NCBI RefSeq assembly: GCF_029852145.1
Contig: NC_079979.1
Span: 20,037,901 to 20,101,900 of the forward strand
From: Microplitis mediator
Lineage: Eukaryota > Arthropoda > Insecta > Hymenoptera > Braconidae
Length of the DNA: 64,000 nucleotides
Reading direction: 5' to 3'
Shown: one piece after another, positions 12,444 through 24,258 of the stretch
Numbering within the stretch: the first letter of the stretch is position 1
Layout of the letters: the number at the start of each line of letters is the position of its first letter
The notes under the pieces: model-generated
Databases searched by the model: none
What the model was told of the DNA's origin: nothing
What the model saw: only the letters and a program-made list of their open reading frames with translations
Position numbers and translations under genes: made by a program

Positions 12444-12879
12444 TTTTTTTTTTTTTTTTGCTGAAATATAAATTATTGCAAAGATCTAGCGAATAATGTC
12501 ACGAAAATAAAATAAAACATATATTTTATATATTTATAAGTGCAAAAGTATCATGTGGATCTGATGCACTGTCATAAATGTAAATAAATTGTGAGAACAT
12601 GAAATCAAAGTTCAAAAATAAATGATAATTATTTCTATCAGTTTTTTTTTCAAAGCAAACTTGTCATCATAAACATGTGCTGTCATTTTTATATATAATT
12701 TGTGTATTAGTCATTGCACTGATTTATTAAAGGTTAGGTTTTATAAAATATTTTTTTTTAACTTTATAAATACTCATATATTTTTTTTTCTTCGTAATTA
12801 ATTTAAATTAGAATTTAAAAATTTTAATTTATAATTTTTGTTTATTTATTTGTTAGAAAAAAAATGGAGAAAATTAAAA

Positions 12880-14999
12880 ATGTCAACAATGGAAATTAAT
12901 GATTTTACTTGTCATCCCTTTTTTATATCATTAAGGGTAAGTATTTTTATTAAAATCATTATTAATTAATTAATTAATAGATTAAATAATTTTATTTTAG
13001 GATAAATTCAAAAATAAATATGAATTAGCAGCAACTAATTGTTGGACCATATGCCTTCCACCAGAGGAATTTTTTAAAAATTTAATTATCACTGATGACT
13101 TTATTGGTAATCATTTATTTTATTTATATATTTTTTAAATATTTATATAAAAAACAATCAAAATAAATTTAAATTACAGACGGTCATATTTTAAAACCAG
13201 TACCAAAACTAGCGGATCATTACGTTTCGACGGATCCCCAAAAGTCGAGAGTTTATAAATTTGATGGCGATGTCATAAAATTTATAGAAAAAAATGACGG
13301 GTCTACTCCATCATCAGCGCAGGAAATAAAAATTTTAAATTTAAATACCGCGAAAGGATGTGATAAAAAACTTGAAGAATTCACTGTTGCTTTCATAGAT
13401 CAACTATTGTTTGATATATATACGAATCCTAAAGTATCACATGATACCGCTGAACTTAAATTAAATAATTCAATTACGTCGTACAGAGAGTAAGTACTTG
13501 GGTCTAGATAAAAATATCCGGTCATTAAAGTATGAGTCAAATATCCGGTAGAAAAATATCAAACTAAAAATTTATACCATAAGTGCGTATAATTTTTTTT
13601 CTGAAAGTATAAAAGTACAAAATTTAATTTGAATTTTTTTTACGCGCCCTTATAAATCCAGGGGTTGGTACCGGGAGCCATAAGGGCGCAAGTTTTTTTT
13701 TCTCACGTTTATTTGGTTGATATTTTTAAAAAAATTTTTTTTACGCGCCCTTATAAATCCAGGGGTTGGTACCGGGAGCCATAAGGGCGCGCAAAATTTT
13801 TTGTGTCACGTTTATTTGGTTGATATTTTTTAAAAAATTTTATTTTACCAGCAATCACTTGAATATTTATGTAATTTCAGGGGCGCAAATTTTTTTTTCT
13901 CACGTTTATTTGGTTGATATTTTTTAAAAAATTTTTTTTACGCGCCCTTTTTAAATCCAGGGATTGGTACCGGGGTCATAAGGGCGCAAATTTTTTTTTC
14001 TCACGTTTATTTGGTTGATATTTTTTTTTAATTTTATTTTACCGGCAATCACTTGAATATTTATGTAATTTCAGGGCCTTAGATTTTTTGTATCAAGCAT
14101 TCAGTATTTGCAATTACTCATTACTAGACTTGAAAGACGACACAAAGTCAATAGATATCGATAAATATGAGTCCGCAAATGAATTAGGGAATGTAATTCA
14201 AGAATGGATAAAACGACACTGGGCAAAGGTGATGAATCTTTTCAATTTAAATATCCAGAGCGATGGCCGTTTTCAAAAATTACTGAGTTTGTCACTTGAA
14301 ATATTTATCATGCATCATTTACACGCGGGAATATACTCGTTGTTAAGCGACGCCTTGAATCAGGACGACTTGTGTATAAAAGAAAAAATAGACAAGTTGA
14401 TCAGCTTGGGAGTGACACCCGACCAGTTGGGAGTAAAGGAAGCGTTCGCCATCTCCATGCCTTCGGCGATTGTAGAGTTGGCGACTCTTGACGCCCGTCA
14501 AGCTCCGTTTGAAAAATTCATATGCTTGAAAAGTACTCTGGACCTTGTAATCGCCGAAGTAAAAGGTGCGCTAGCGGACATTGAATCTCAAATAGACCCG
14601 ATTTCCAACGATGAGGATTTGGTCAGTACTGATAATTATTTTAAAATGATTTCGACTGATGATTTCACTTCGTTGCTTGTCTATGTGATTGTAAAATCAC
14701 GGCCACGCAGACTGATAACAGACTTGCATTACATAGAAAATTTTTTGTGGACAACTTCTCCGCTGGATGGTCTCACTCACACGATAGTTACGTATAAGAA
14801 TGCGTTGCATTGGCTCAGTGATGTCAATCCTGATGATTTGCCATCGAGAAGCAGTAAAGTAAGAAATGAATTACCGATAACTGAAGTTTTGGATGTCGTG
14901 TCTAAGCATGATGATCATTCAGACAGCACTCCGATAGATAGGCAAGTTCGCGAACTGGCTGTGATGATAGAAAAATGCACTCGGACATCTGATAACTAA
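12880..14999 (+). CDS. VPS9-domain Rab GEF resembling the N-terminal half of ANKRD27/VARP, without ankyrin repeats
   Basis: Four exons (12880-12936, 13001-13106, 13180-13489, 14075-14999) give 465 aa. The ATG at 12866 was rejected because its frame stops within 12 codons; the one at 12880 opens into the conserved start. VARP-like features are the N-terminal CHPFFISLRDKF, then CLPPEEFF, then a VPS9 domain at about residues 220-410. That domain includes EIFIMHHLHAGIYSLL, LGVKEAFAISMP, STDDFTSLLVYVIVK and DLHYIENF. The Asp near 353 and the Tyr near 377, which contact the Rab in VPS9 exchange factors, are present. Known VARP activates Rab21 on endosomes and uses its ankyrin repeats for Rab32/38 and VAMP7 binding; here translation stops about 55 aa after the VPS9 domain. 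A TAA at 14997 and an AATAAA at 15020 support a true end. Intron 3 carries a repeated hairpin unit and a second copy of the acceptor. Confidence 0.76.
13642..13987. repeat. Three copies of a hairpin unit (GCGCCCTTAT...ATAAGGGCGC) in VPS9-gene intron 3
   Basis: Copies at 13642-13690, 13743-13800 and 13940-13987 share acgcgcccttataaatccag, ggttggtaccgggagcc and ataagggcgc. The ends of each copy pair as a stem. They alternate with a shared spacer (tctcacgtttatttggttga). Confidence 0.88.
13853..14074 (+). other. Duplicated 3' splice site in VPS9-gene intron 3
   Basis: The acceptor context caatcacttgaatatttatg followed by taatttcag occurs twice, ending at 13880 and at 14074. Only the second leads into the conserved frame (ggccttagatttt). 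The first enters the hairpin repeat and meets stops. Confidence 0.75.
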
Positions 15000-15523
15000 A
15001 AAAGTCCTATAGGAAATTTAATAAATAATTTATTTTGCGGATCAAGTGCTCAATTAATTAATAAAAAATGTCACTGGATTTATCAACAGGCTGGAGATCG
15101 AAATTATCCGTCTGGAAAAATTTTCTGACTTTTCCTGACTGTCTGATAAAATAATTATTTGTTTTGAAAATTTAAATTAATCTGCATGTGTAAGAGGTAA
15201 AAAAAAGTCAACTATTAATTAAAAAAGAAATAGATTAATTTATTATTGATTTTTTTTTTTTTATAAATACTAGTGGCAATTATTTAAAATAAAACTGATT
15301 ACTGTATGAAAATATTAAAACAAGTATCAGCGCTACTATTTTTATATACATTTACTTGAATAAAATACTTGTATTTATAAAACAGTATTGATGTATAGTA
15401 AAATATTTATGTAAATACAGTCTTATAAATAATAATTGTTATAAAAATAACTCGATTATTACTTTTTATTCATACTGACTATCAAAAATAATTTTTGAAA
15501 AATACTTGGTTTATTTTTTATCA
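15000..15523. other. Convergent 3' ends of the VPS9 gene and SAS-4
   Basis: An AATAAA lies at 15020 for the plus-strand gene. Minus-strand AATAAA (tttatt) sites for SAS-4 lie near 15510 and 15465. No other feature was seen. The two transcripts may overlap at their ends. Confidence 0.5.
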
Positions 15524-18500
15524 TCAAATTTGATGAGCATCCATTATGAGGTTACCATCTTTGTCTTTGATACGAACTCGTCCATTTGAATATCGCGTTT
15601 CTTGTGTCCCATCATTGTAGACATATTTTATTGTACCATCGGGATACTCACGTCGCTAAAATAATAATAATAATTATTATTAATAAGTATTTAAATATAT
15701 TGACTTTTAAAAAATACCTTGTGGTCAACAGTATGTATTTCGCACTGGCCATTGGGCAGTGAAAGTATTTTATCCCCGTTTGGAAAAGTTTCAGCAATTG
15801 TGCCATCGGGTAATGCCCATTTATTAACACCATCCGGTTGCATCAACCGAATTGAACCATCCGGAAATTCAACTTCAATAGTACCGTCTTTGGTTCTTCT
15901 CTCTTTTTGCCCGCTAAAAAAACATATCAATTAAAATAAATTTAAGTAAAAGACCTAGTACCCAATCAGGGAACTAGCGCCTGATCACTCCGTATATTTA
16001 TATATTCATTAGGGTGATTCGTTTCCGCAAAAAGTTTTTTTTTGTTGTCTCAATCTACATCGAAAAAAAAAAAATTTTCACCAAATATAAGCTCATAATT
16101 CGAATGCTAAGTAGTTGCCATTTGATTTCAAAGATTTCCCATTTAAAATGCACGTAAATTAAATTACTTTTTTTTTAACTTTCTAATACTCAGCTGCATT
16201 TCATGATATCGAGGCGGTTTTGGTCGCAACTTGTAGGGCATTTGGTGTTCTTCAAAAGTGCCCATTGTTACTTAGCTGTAATTCCAGCTGTTTCACTTGT
16301 GTCCGTTGTGGAACTCATTTTTCCTATGAAATTGACCTTTATTGGCTTGCAGAACGTAAACCAATGAAAGTACATCAAAAATGTTAAAAGAAATTTTATA
16401 GGAAATTTAATTCCCTTCAAAAAAAGTCCTATGAATCAAGTCGCTAAAGTCAATAGTTTCGGAGTTATAATCATTTTAATAATTTGAAAAATATAATATA
16501 AAAAAAAAATTATAATTGACATTTTATTTTTCAAATTATTAAAATGATTATAACTCGGAAACTATGAACTTTAGCGACTTGACTCATAGGACTTTTTTTG
16601 AAGGGAATTAAATTTCCTATAAAATTTCTATTAACATTTTTGATGTATTTTCATTGGTTTATGTTCTGCAAGCCAATAAACGTCAATTTCATAGGAAAAA
16701 TGAGTTCCGCAATGGACACAAGTGAAACAGCTGGAATTACAGCTAAGTAACAATGGGCACTTTTGAAGAACACCAAATGCCCTACAATTTGCGACCAAAA
16801 CCGCCTTGATATCATGAAATGCAGCTGAGTATTAGAAAGTTAAAAAAAAAGTAATTTAATTTGCGTGCATTTTAAATGGGAAATCTTTGAAATCAAATGG
16901 CAAGTACTTAGCATTGGAATCAAGAGCTCATATTTGGTGAGAATTTTTTTTTTTTCAATGTAGATTGAGATTTTGCTTGAGGATCTAAAAAAAAAAACTT
17001 TTGCGGAAATGAATCACCCTAATATAGATATAGAAATACATGAGTGATCGGGTACTGAGTCTCTTACCTTCCTCAGCTTAAATTAAAAAAAAAAACTTAC
17101 TCAGGAAATTCTAAAATTTCAAATCCATCTGGATAAGTTGTCTGCCAAGTTTTGGTAGCAGCATAAAAATACTTAACACGACCATCGGGTAACGTCTCCC
17201 GTACGTCGCCATTGTAATAAATCATCTTGGATATATTTTTGTCTGGATAAATTTTCTTGACGTTTCCATTCGGATACAGGTACTCTAAGTGACCATCTGG
17301 GCATTGGACTTCGCGTATATTTTGCTTGGACAAACAAACTCTTTCTTGACACGGCAAGTCTGACAGATGACTTATTTGAATATGATCTGAATGCGGGGTC
17401 ATAGCATCTGTTGGTCGAGGTAACGGCACTTGTTCCGCGCGAGGTATCATCTCAGACTCATTCCCGTCGACGAACTTCGTTTGATTAATTCGCCTATCAG
17501 TGATGTAATTAATCGTCGGCTGGACTTGCTGATTAACTTCACCCAGAGATCTTCGTGTGACCTCGTGTCCATTTTTTTCTGATGAATCTACAGGATAATT
17601 AAATCTGTCTTCCGAGTCACGCATTTTAGTTTTCCGAGACTCATCAACTTCCGCTGGGTATTCGGGTGCTAAAGCAGCTTTCGAGTACTGGTTCTTTGGA
17701 TTTATAACTTCGCGGACAAATTGCTGATACGATCCGCGAGGTACTTGTATATTATCATTAGCAAATCGCGTGACACGTTTGCTGTCATTATTATCACTGA
17801 GCTTTAATTCAACGCTGGTCTGTGTTGATTGTGAAATTCCATTCTCCCGTAAATTAGACTGAGCAGACAAATTATCTTCGATGGTTTTATTTTTTCTGTA
17901 AGTCGGTGACATTATTTTGGGTTTCTCTGGACTCTTGATGATATTAACAGGAATGTTTTCAATGTTCTCCTCGTAGTAATCGCCAGCAGCTTCTTTTATC
18001 AAATTTTCATAGAGCTGACGTTTTTTGAATAAATTATCAGCCGCAGTCTGCTGAGAAATTAAATGCCCAGGATTTGAAATTTTATCAGGTGAATATTTAA
18101 CTCGCATCGTTTCCCGCTCTAACTCCGGCTGTTCTTCAGCCGCGACGACCTGATCATCGAATGTTATTTTTTTCGGCTCTGGTTTATTATGGACCGCCTT
18201 CGTATGCAGGACAACAGAAGGTTTTTTTAATTTACTTTGTTTAGACTCCTGTAGTTTCGATATTTCTTGTTTGAGTTTCGAATTCTCCATCTGCAGGACT
18301 CGTATCTGGCTGCGTTGTCTAGCTTGTTCTGTTTGCCACAAATTTTCCTTATCGTCAATCTCGTCTCTGAGCTCCGCCAGTTGATCCTTGAGACCCTGAA
18401 TTTCCTGCCGCTCCTGTTTAGCCTGCAGAGATTTTTCTCTCGCGTCGCGAAGCCGGTTCTCGAGGGCAGTTTTCTCTCGCGCAAGTCGTCTCTTTTCTTC

Positions 18501-20621
18501 TTGAAAATTATTTTCCGCGAGTATTTGCTCTCTCTTAAAATTGTCTTCTTTTTCTTTGAATTCTTTCTGCCACCGTCGCTGCTCTTCATCAAATTTTTTA
18601 CGCTCCTCCTGCAAACCAGCGTTTTCTTTTCTAAATATTTCAATTTCCCGCTCCAGTTCCCGCAAACGAGTTTTCAAAAGCTCCGATCTGACAATCGTGT
18701 CATTTATTTCCGGTGGATTTAATTCGCTTCTACTTGAATTCGTTTTTCTTTCATTCAATTTATTGAAATCATCAACAAACCCTTGGATTTCCGTAATCGT
18801 GTTGTCTTTATCATCGAAAGTACTCGAGTAATTTAAAACCGATCCTTCATCATCCGTACTCTCGTAAATAAAATCTCTGTTATCATTTTCAGGATTGTAA
18901 TGCTGGTGAATTTCCCGCCTGGATGACAAAATTTCTACATCCGATGACTCAACACTGGAATTATCAGTCCAATTTTTTTCCTCAGGATACGAGTCTCTTG
19001 AAATAGTCGAAGTGTCAGTCAGTCCAATCATTTTGTACTCATTGTACTCGGAAAATCTAACGCGCATTACATTCGCGTCACTTATTTTATCTATCATATT
19101 TCTATCATCAACTTTTTGATAGACTAAATTTTTTTCCGACTCCGTATCAGTCTCAGTCATCGACTCGTTAAGTTTTTCAATCAAATCGTAATTATTTTTA
19201 TTTGATTGCCGGCAATAATCAGGCGGTAAATTTTTTTTACCAACTACGGGAGTACCGGAAACGTTGTTGTCAATTGGATGCTCATTGACAAAAGGCCCAG
19301 AGTCCCATTTTGAATTATTGACAGCAGGCTTGTCGAGTTTATTTGACTTTAACGAGTGCACTAGTGCTTCTAATTCATCGTCAACGATTTTACTTTTCTG
19401 TTCCTGCGCCGCCTGTCTTCTAGTCACGAGATTTTTACGGATAGTTTTTAGTTTTAGAGGCGTCGACTGCTGTAAGAAAGCAATGACTGCACTTGAAGTC
19501 GAACAGAAACTTGAATTTTCGGCTTTTTCTTCCAGCAATTCAAACATTTTCGTTTCTAACTTTGACGTATCAAGATCCGAGCCAATAGATTCATCTGCGC
19601 GCTTATTGTCATCGACGGCCTTCTGGATCGCGATGGATTTCGGAGTGACTGCAGGTTTAGGAGCAGGAACAGGGACAGGAACAGCAGGAGAGCTTCTAGA
19701 TGCCAGAGGTGACATTGACCTGCTGTTAATTCTGTTCCGCGGCAACGCGACATTTTTTAAATTTAATTTCTGCTGCGCTACTTTAGGAATCGGACAACTG
19801 CGTCGTGATATTCCACTATTTTTATTGATCTTAATAATTTTGTCTTTAGATTTACGGTTACTTTCTTTGACGCCAGGTGATTTACTTCTGGTACTCGACG
19901 ATGACAGAGATGCGACACGTGATTTTGATATTTTTTCACCAGGAGTTTTAGTCGCATTCATTCTGAATCGGGCCAGTCCTTCACCTTTACGTAAAAAAGG
20001 TTTTTTTTTAATGGAATTATTTGGCTTAAATTCCCCAGTGTCTCCCAGTGCGTCCGAGTCCTTCAATTTTTCTTCTAGTAAAGTTTTGAAATCTTTTCTA
20101 GGTGACGGCACTGGAATGTCGTCAATGCGTACGCACCCGGTTGATGATCTTTTGGATAGCAAAGGATTCATTTCCACTGACATATTTGAGTCATCGTGAG
20201 AAATAAATTTTTTTTCTGGTTCATCAGCTTGATAGTCACTTTTACTCTGCCCGGAAGATTCATCAGAGGATTCGGTGGAGCTTCTGAGAGCCGGCTGGTC
20301 AGCAGGAAATGATTTGTACTGAGAATTATCAGTAGGAAATAATTTGTATTGAGAGGATTCATCATGATTGTCAGATCTGTCAGGAGTGTTCGGATAAGAA
20401 TTAAAATGCTCTTGGATTTTTGACAGAGACATGTCGGCTATGGAGTCCAGGGTGACGTCGACGTTGTCAATTGACGAGGCCAGGGCTACGTACATCCGTT
20501 TCTGTTCGATGTTCAACAATTCTCGCTGCTCTTGCTGCTGTTTCAGCAAACGAGTTTTCTGATCCGCTTGCCATTTTTTTAATTCTTCGATCCGCTCGTC
20601 GATCGACGCCTCCAGAGACAT
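15524..20621 (-). CDS. Sas-4: SAS-4 / CENPJ (CPAP) centriole assembly protein with C-terminal G-box (TCP10_C) domain
   Basis: Three coding exons, 20621-17101, 15913-15718 and 15655-15524, give 1282 aa. The last two splice junctions fall within the G-box repeat domain and keep its frame. Residues about 5-45 are a charged helix (ERIEELKKWQADQKTRLL). At 207-220 lies KPFLRKGEGLARFR, a short motif conserved in CPAP/TCP10 proteins. Residues about 640-795 are a long Glu/Lys/Arg-rich coiled coil. From about 1107 to the end come repeated beta-strand units of the type YPDG/FPNG/LPDG (for example GHLEYLYPNGNVKKIYPD), the TCP10_C domain that binds STIL/Ana2. A 10-residue tandem repeat (QYKLFPTDN, QYKSFPADQ) sits near 91-109. 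The protein controls centriole length and recruits pericentriolar material. A probable 5' UTR intron is seen at 20665-20815. Intron 1 carries a 1 kb palindrome. It converges on the VPS9 gene with about 520 bp between stops. Confidence 0.94.
16010..17021. repeat. Near-perfect 1-kb palindromic MITE in SAS-4 intron 1
   Basis: The ends are TAGGGTGATTC and GAATCACCCTA, at a TA. Arms of about 490 bp are almost complementary along their whole length (for example ggcatttggtgttcttcaa on the right-hand partner strand) around a short AT centre near 16500. It has no coding capacity. Confidence 0.93.
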
Positions 20622-20880
20622 TTTTTAACCTCAACTATTTCTGAATTTTTAATTTTAGTTACAACTGAAAGAAAAATTTAATTTTAAAATCTTGTCTTGA
20701 TAAATAAATTACGAACTTTTAATTTTTTTTTTTAATTAAAATTTTAAATGCGAGTTGATTTTTTTTGTGAATTTTATAAATTGCGAGTAATTATTTAAAT
20801 TTAAATTGTAAATACCTCGTGAGGAAGATTACGATGATTTGTTACTTGAAATAGTGTAGAAATTGAGTGAAAATATTTTC
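20622..20880 (-). promoter_or_regulatory. 5' UTR and probable UTR intron of SAS-4
   Basis: Reading the minus strand, a donor (GAG then gtattta) lies at 20815 and an acceptor (tttctttcag) at 20665, 43 bases before the ATG at 20621. This fits a non-coding first exon upstream of 20816. No TATA box is evident. Inferred from splice signals only. Confidence 0.45.
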
Positions 20881-21149
20881 CCGGGTGTCTATTAACAATG
20901 ACATCACTTTTGTTGCTTAGAAAAATTTTTGGCGGTAAAATTGCTATTGTTTTAATTTCAATAAACGTAAATAGAGATGTGTCTTTGTTTGTGTAAACAA
21001 AACTTGTAAAATTAAAAACTCTTATGGCAAAAATTTAAACCTTGACAACAAAAGTTTTTTATCGATTGTTGGTAAAAGATTTTGTTTTTAAAAATTCAAA
21101 TTTTGAGTTTTTATTAATGAGTTACTTGTGGTTTGAAAGAAAAACTTTT

Positions 21150-21373
21150 ACTGTCACTCGGAGTTTCGGAGTTTTAAAAAAAATAACTCCGCATACGGGG
21201 TAAGTAGGGAGTTTTTTTTTCCAGGGGAGGGATTTGGATTTTATTTAGATTTACATTCACTCCGATCTGAAGTTAAAAAAATGAAATCCCTGGAGTAAAT
21301 TTTCCTCCAAAGGGATCAAATAAATGCACAGGCATCTGCTCCGCATCCACTCCGGATTTAATCCACGATCATT
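21150..21373. repeat. CTCCG/CGGAG-type repeat element
   Basis: Carries cactcggagtttcggag, catccactccggatttaatc and a poly-T pair ggagttttttttt. The same motifs recur at 29798-30534, 37701-38076, 38755-39235, 52030-52286 and 59746-59920. Confidence 0.7.
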
Positions 21374-21404
21374 ACAAATTTCTCCAAGTTTTCAACGTCT
21401 GTAT

Positions 21405-22112
21405 ATTAGTGCTGTCGTTAAAAATTAAATTTTCTCAGACGCCCCATAAAAAGCTTCTTTTTGGTGAAAAAATTCGTGGGAAATTTGGATTTTTATTTTT
21501 AAGTAAAAAAGAACACGCGCCTCAGGATGATCACAATTTTTTGATACAATCGCGGTTTTTTTTAAATATCTCACGAAATATGCAGATTAAAGGAAAAAAT
21601 CATAGGAACAATTTTGTAGGAAATTAAATTTTTGACAAAAAAGGTCATGTTCATTTTTTTTATAAAATGTGTATTTATGAAGATATTTTGAAAAAACCTT
21701 TTTTCGATCTGAATTGAGCTGTTTAAGAATTACAAATTTTGAAAATAACATTTTTCTAAGGATATAAAAATTACACAAGCATTAATGATTGATATGTTAC
21801 GAGTTACGAAGATCTATATTTAAGAAAAAACGTTATTTTTAACATTCGTATCCTTAAAATGCTAAATTGATAGATGTAAAAAAGTTTTTTTAAAATATCT
21901 TCATAAATACACATTTTATAAAAAAAATGAACATGACCTTTTTTGTCAAGAATTTAATTTCCTACAAAATTGTTCTCCAAATTTTTTTCTTTAATCTGCA
22001 TATTTCATGAGATATTTTAAAAAAACCGCGATTGTATCAAAAATATTTTTTCACTAAAAAGAAGCTTTTTATGGGACGTCTGAGAAAATTTAATTTTTAA
22101 CGACCACCCTTA
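21405..22112. repeat. Palindromic element with TIR GTCGTTAAAAATTAAATTTT
   Basis: The ends gtcgttaaaaattaaatttt and aaaatttaatttttaacgac are inverted. The arms continue for about 230-300 bp through aaaaagcttct and catgacctttttt motifs. The left arm carries about 60 extra bases (from about 21475). Confidence 0.85.
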
Positions 22113-23031
22113 TATATATTTTACATATATTAATTGTTGGGTTTGTTGATAAAGAAAACATGGAGTCTTTATTATTATTATCTCAATTACGCTCGTATTG
22201 ATTAAAGCAAATCATGTTTTTAATTTCCGAGGTTTACTCGTTAATGTCATTTTGAATTTGTATTCGATCGAAAACTCGAATCTCAAACAATAAAATCAAA
22301 TTGGATTGCAATTGACAGCTTACTAAATATAGTCAAGACGAAATTTTTTAATTTGTCGTCTAGAATTGTTTATTTAATAATAATATCGTCGTAATTATAC
22401 TTATAATGGTCATGTGCTCGTAGTTCTTCAAATTATTACATAACAATTTATTTATTTAAGATGTAGATAAAAAAATAACAGTCGTTGAATTTTTTTTCGC
22501 ACTTGTATAAAAAATTAAGAAACGATAATCCGTGTAATCAAGATTACTTTAATGGTTTGTAAATATAAATTTTTATTTCTGTTTATATTAATTATCAAAA
22601 TTTTTAGCGTGTATCTGAACATTTATGGATTTTTTTTACTGTAATTTAATTATTTACCCACGAAAAAAAATTTCCACTTAAAATAATCCTGAAATTTAGA
22701 GTAATCCTGAAATATATCAAATTTTTTAGATAATCGTGTTTTACTTTTGATTAAAAAATAAGCAAAAGTTGATTAGGGTTTGAATCAAAATTAATTTTGA
22801 TCACTCAGTAGATGAATATTTTTTTTGTCTGTAATTTTTTTATAAATTGTAAATTTTCTGTCCCTACATTCTTTGAAAATTTGACACTTTGTGATGAAAT
22901 AGATTTTTCACGGTACCGGTAGTTGTTATTTTTATTTCCAAGAAATACCAAGATGGTGGATCCTCATTCTCATGATTTAATACATAAAATTTATATTTTA
23001 AAAATGAAAAAAAATAAAAAAGTGTATTTTT

Positions 23032-23175
23032 ATGTTTGATGTAGTAGGCTTGCTCGAGTATAATGATCCTACAGATTCCTCACTCAAGCAGAATAATAAA
23101 ATAGTGGTTAGACCGGTGCAACATCAAACTCCTCCATCAAAAGAACAGCCGTTACAAAAAAATAAAAAAGGATAA
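23032..23175 (+). CDS. Small unrecognised ORF (47 aa)
   Basis: ATG at 23032 to TAA at 23175; an in-frame TAA lies just upstream. The peptide begins MFDVVGLLEYNDPTDSSLKQ and ends in a basic tail. Codons are less AT-biased than the flanks and the segment (22900-23300) is not part of the repeats seen. No family is recognised, no splice context supports it, and it could be chance. Confidence 0.2.
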   Translation: MFDVVGLLEYNDPTDSSLKQNNKIVVRPVQHQTPPSKEQPLQKNKKG

Positions 23176-23687
23176 AAAAGAATAAATAAATGTGTATATA
23201 TATAAAATGACCGCTGCATATTCAAAGGCGGAGTTTACAAAGTTACGTTCTCCAATGAGTGCGATCGTTTGATCGTTAAGAGTGAAAAAATATTCAGCTT
23301 TATACTGACAGAAAAACAACTTTTAGAAATATTGGATTTTCTTCTTACAGGAAATCATACTATTGGAAATTTTTGATCTGATATATTTTTGGTAGAAAAA
23401 TTTCAAGATTTCAGGGAAAATCATTTTCTTGATTGAGAAAATTTGACTCCAGCCCGAAATATGCTGATCTGTATTTTTTGGAGTAGTGTAAAAAAATTTC
23501 GATTTAAAGGAAATCAATTTTTTATTAATATGAAAATTATGTTATAAATTTCGAGATAACGGAAATCATTTTTCAGCTGAGATATGAAATTAATTAAGTA
23601 ATAATTTTTTGTGATTTATTACATAAGAAAAAATTTTTTTTTTGACGTACGAAATATTTTGCATTTTGAATTAAACCCCAAAATTTT

Positions 23688-24250
23688 ATGATACTGAAGT
23701 TAGCCGACGTCAAATAATTTTTAGATTTTTTTTTTAAATATAAATCGCGTGCCAAATGCCAAAAGGGCGTATAAAAGTTATACGCCCTTTTGGCTTTGAA
23801 GAACCAAAAGGGCGTATAATTTTTTTTTTTTTGGTGCCAATCGTTTTGTAAACATGTTCTAAGCCTCAAAATCAAAAAAAAATTTCCAAAGCCAAAAGGG
23901 CGTAAATCTTAAGATACAAAGATACAAAGATCTAAATATATACGCCCTTTTGGCGATAGTACGTCAAAATTTTTTTTTTGCAGATCTTTACGTTTCGAGC
24001 GATTCTAAAAAGAATGACAAAAAAAAATTTTTTATACGCCCTTTTGGCATGGAACCCTATCTAACTGCTGCAATACGCCCTTTTGGCATTTGGCACGCGA
24101 AATAATAAAAAAACAATATTTAAAAAAATTGCATATATAGTTTTTTGAATTCTCTACATGTGCATTTTTTTAGTTTTTTTTTTTTCTTCATAAATTTGTT
24201 GTAAAAAAAAAATCCTAAAATTATCAATTGTCTGTTGACTTCAGGATCAT
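23688..24250. repeat. MITE, family 2, split by an inner element
   Basis: Starts atgatactgaagttagccga and ends tgacttcaggatcat. The family 2 interior (ctacatgtgcattttttta) is found only right of the inner element at 23746-24099. Confidence 0.83.
23746..24099. repeat. Inverted-repeat element with TIR CGCGTGCCAAATGCCAAAAG, nested
   Basis: The ends cgcgtgccaaatgccaaaag and cttttggcatttggcacgcg are perfect inverts. The motif tacgcccttttgg or its inverse is repeated about seven times inside. Confidence 0.88.
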
Positions 24251-24258
24251 AAAATTTT

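Noticed and set aside
13853..13880. Upstream acceptor as the true start of the last VPS9-gene exon
   Set aside because: It leads into the hairpin repeat and stops; the copy at 14074 keeps the conserved frame.
18227..18831. Other overlapping frames in the SAS-4 exon
   Set aside because: Shadows of the coiled-coil coding sequence.
19264..20199. 311-codon plus-strand open frame
   Set aside because: It lies wholly within the SAS-4 coding exon on the opposite strand and its composition mirrors that exon; no splice or start context.
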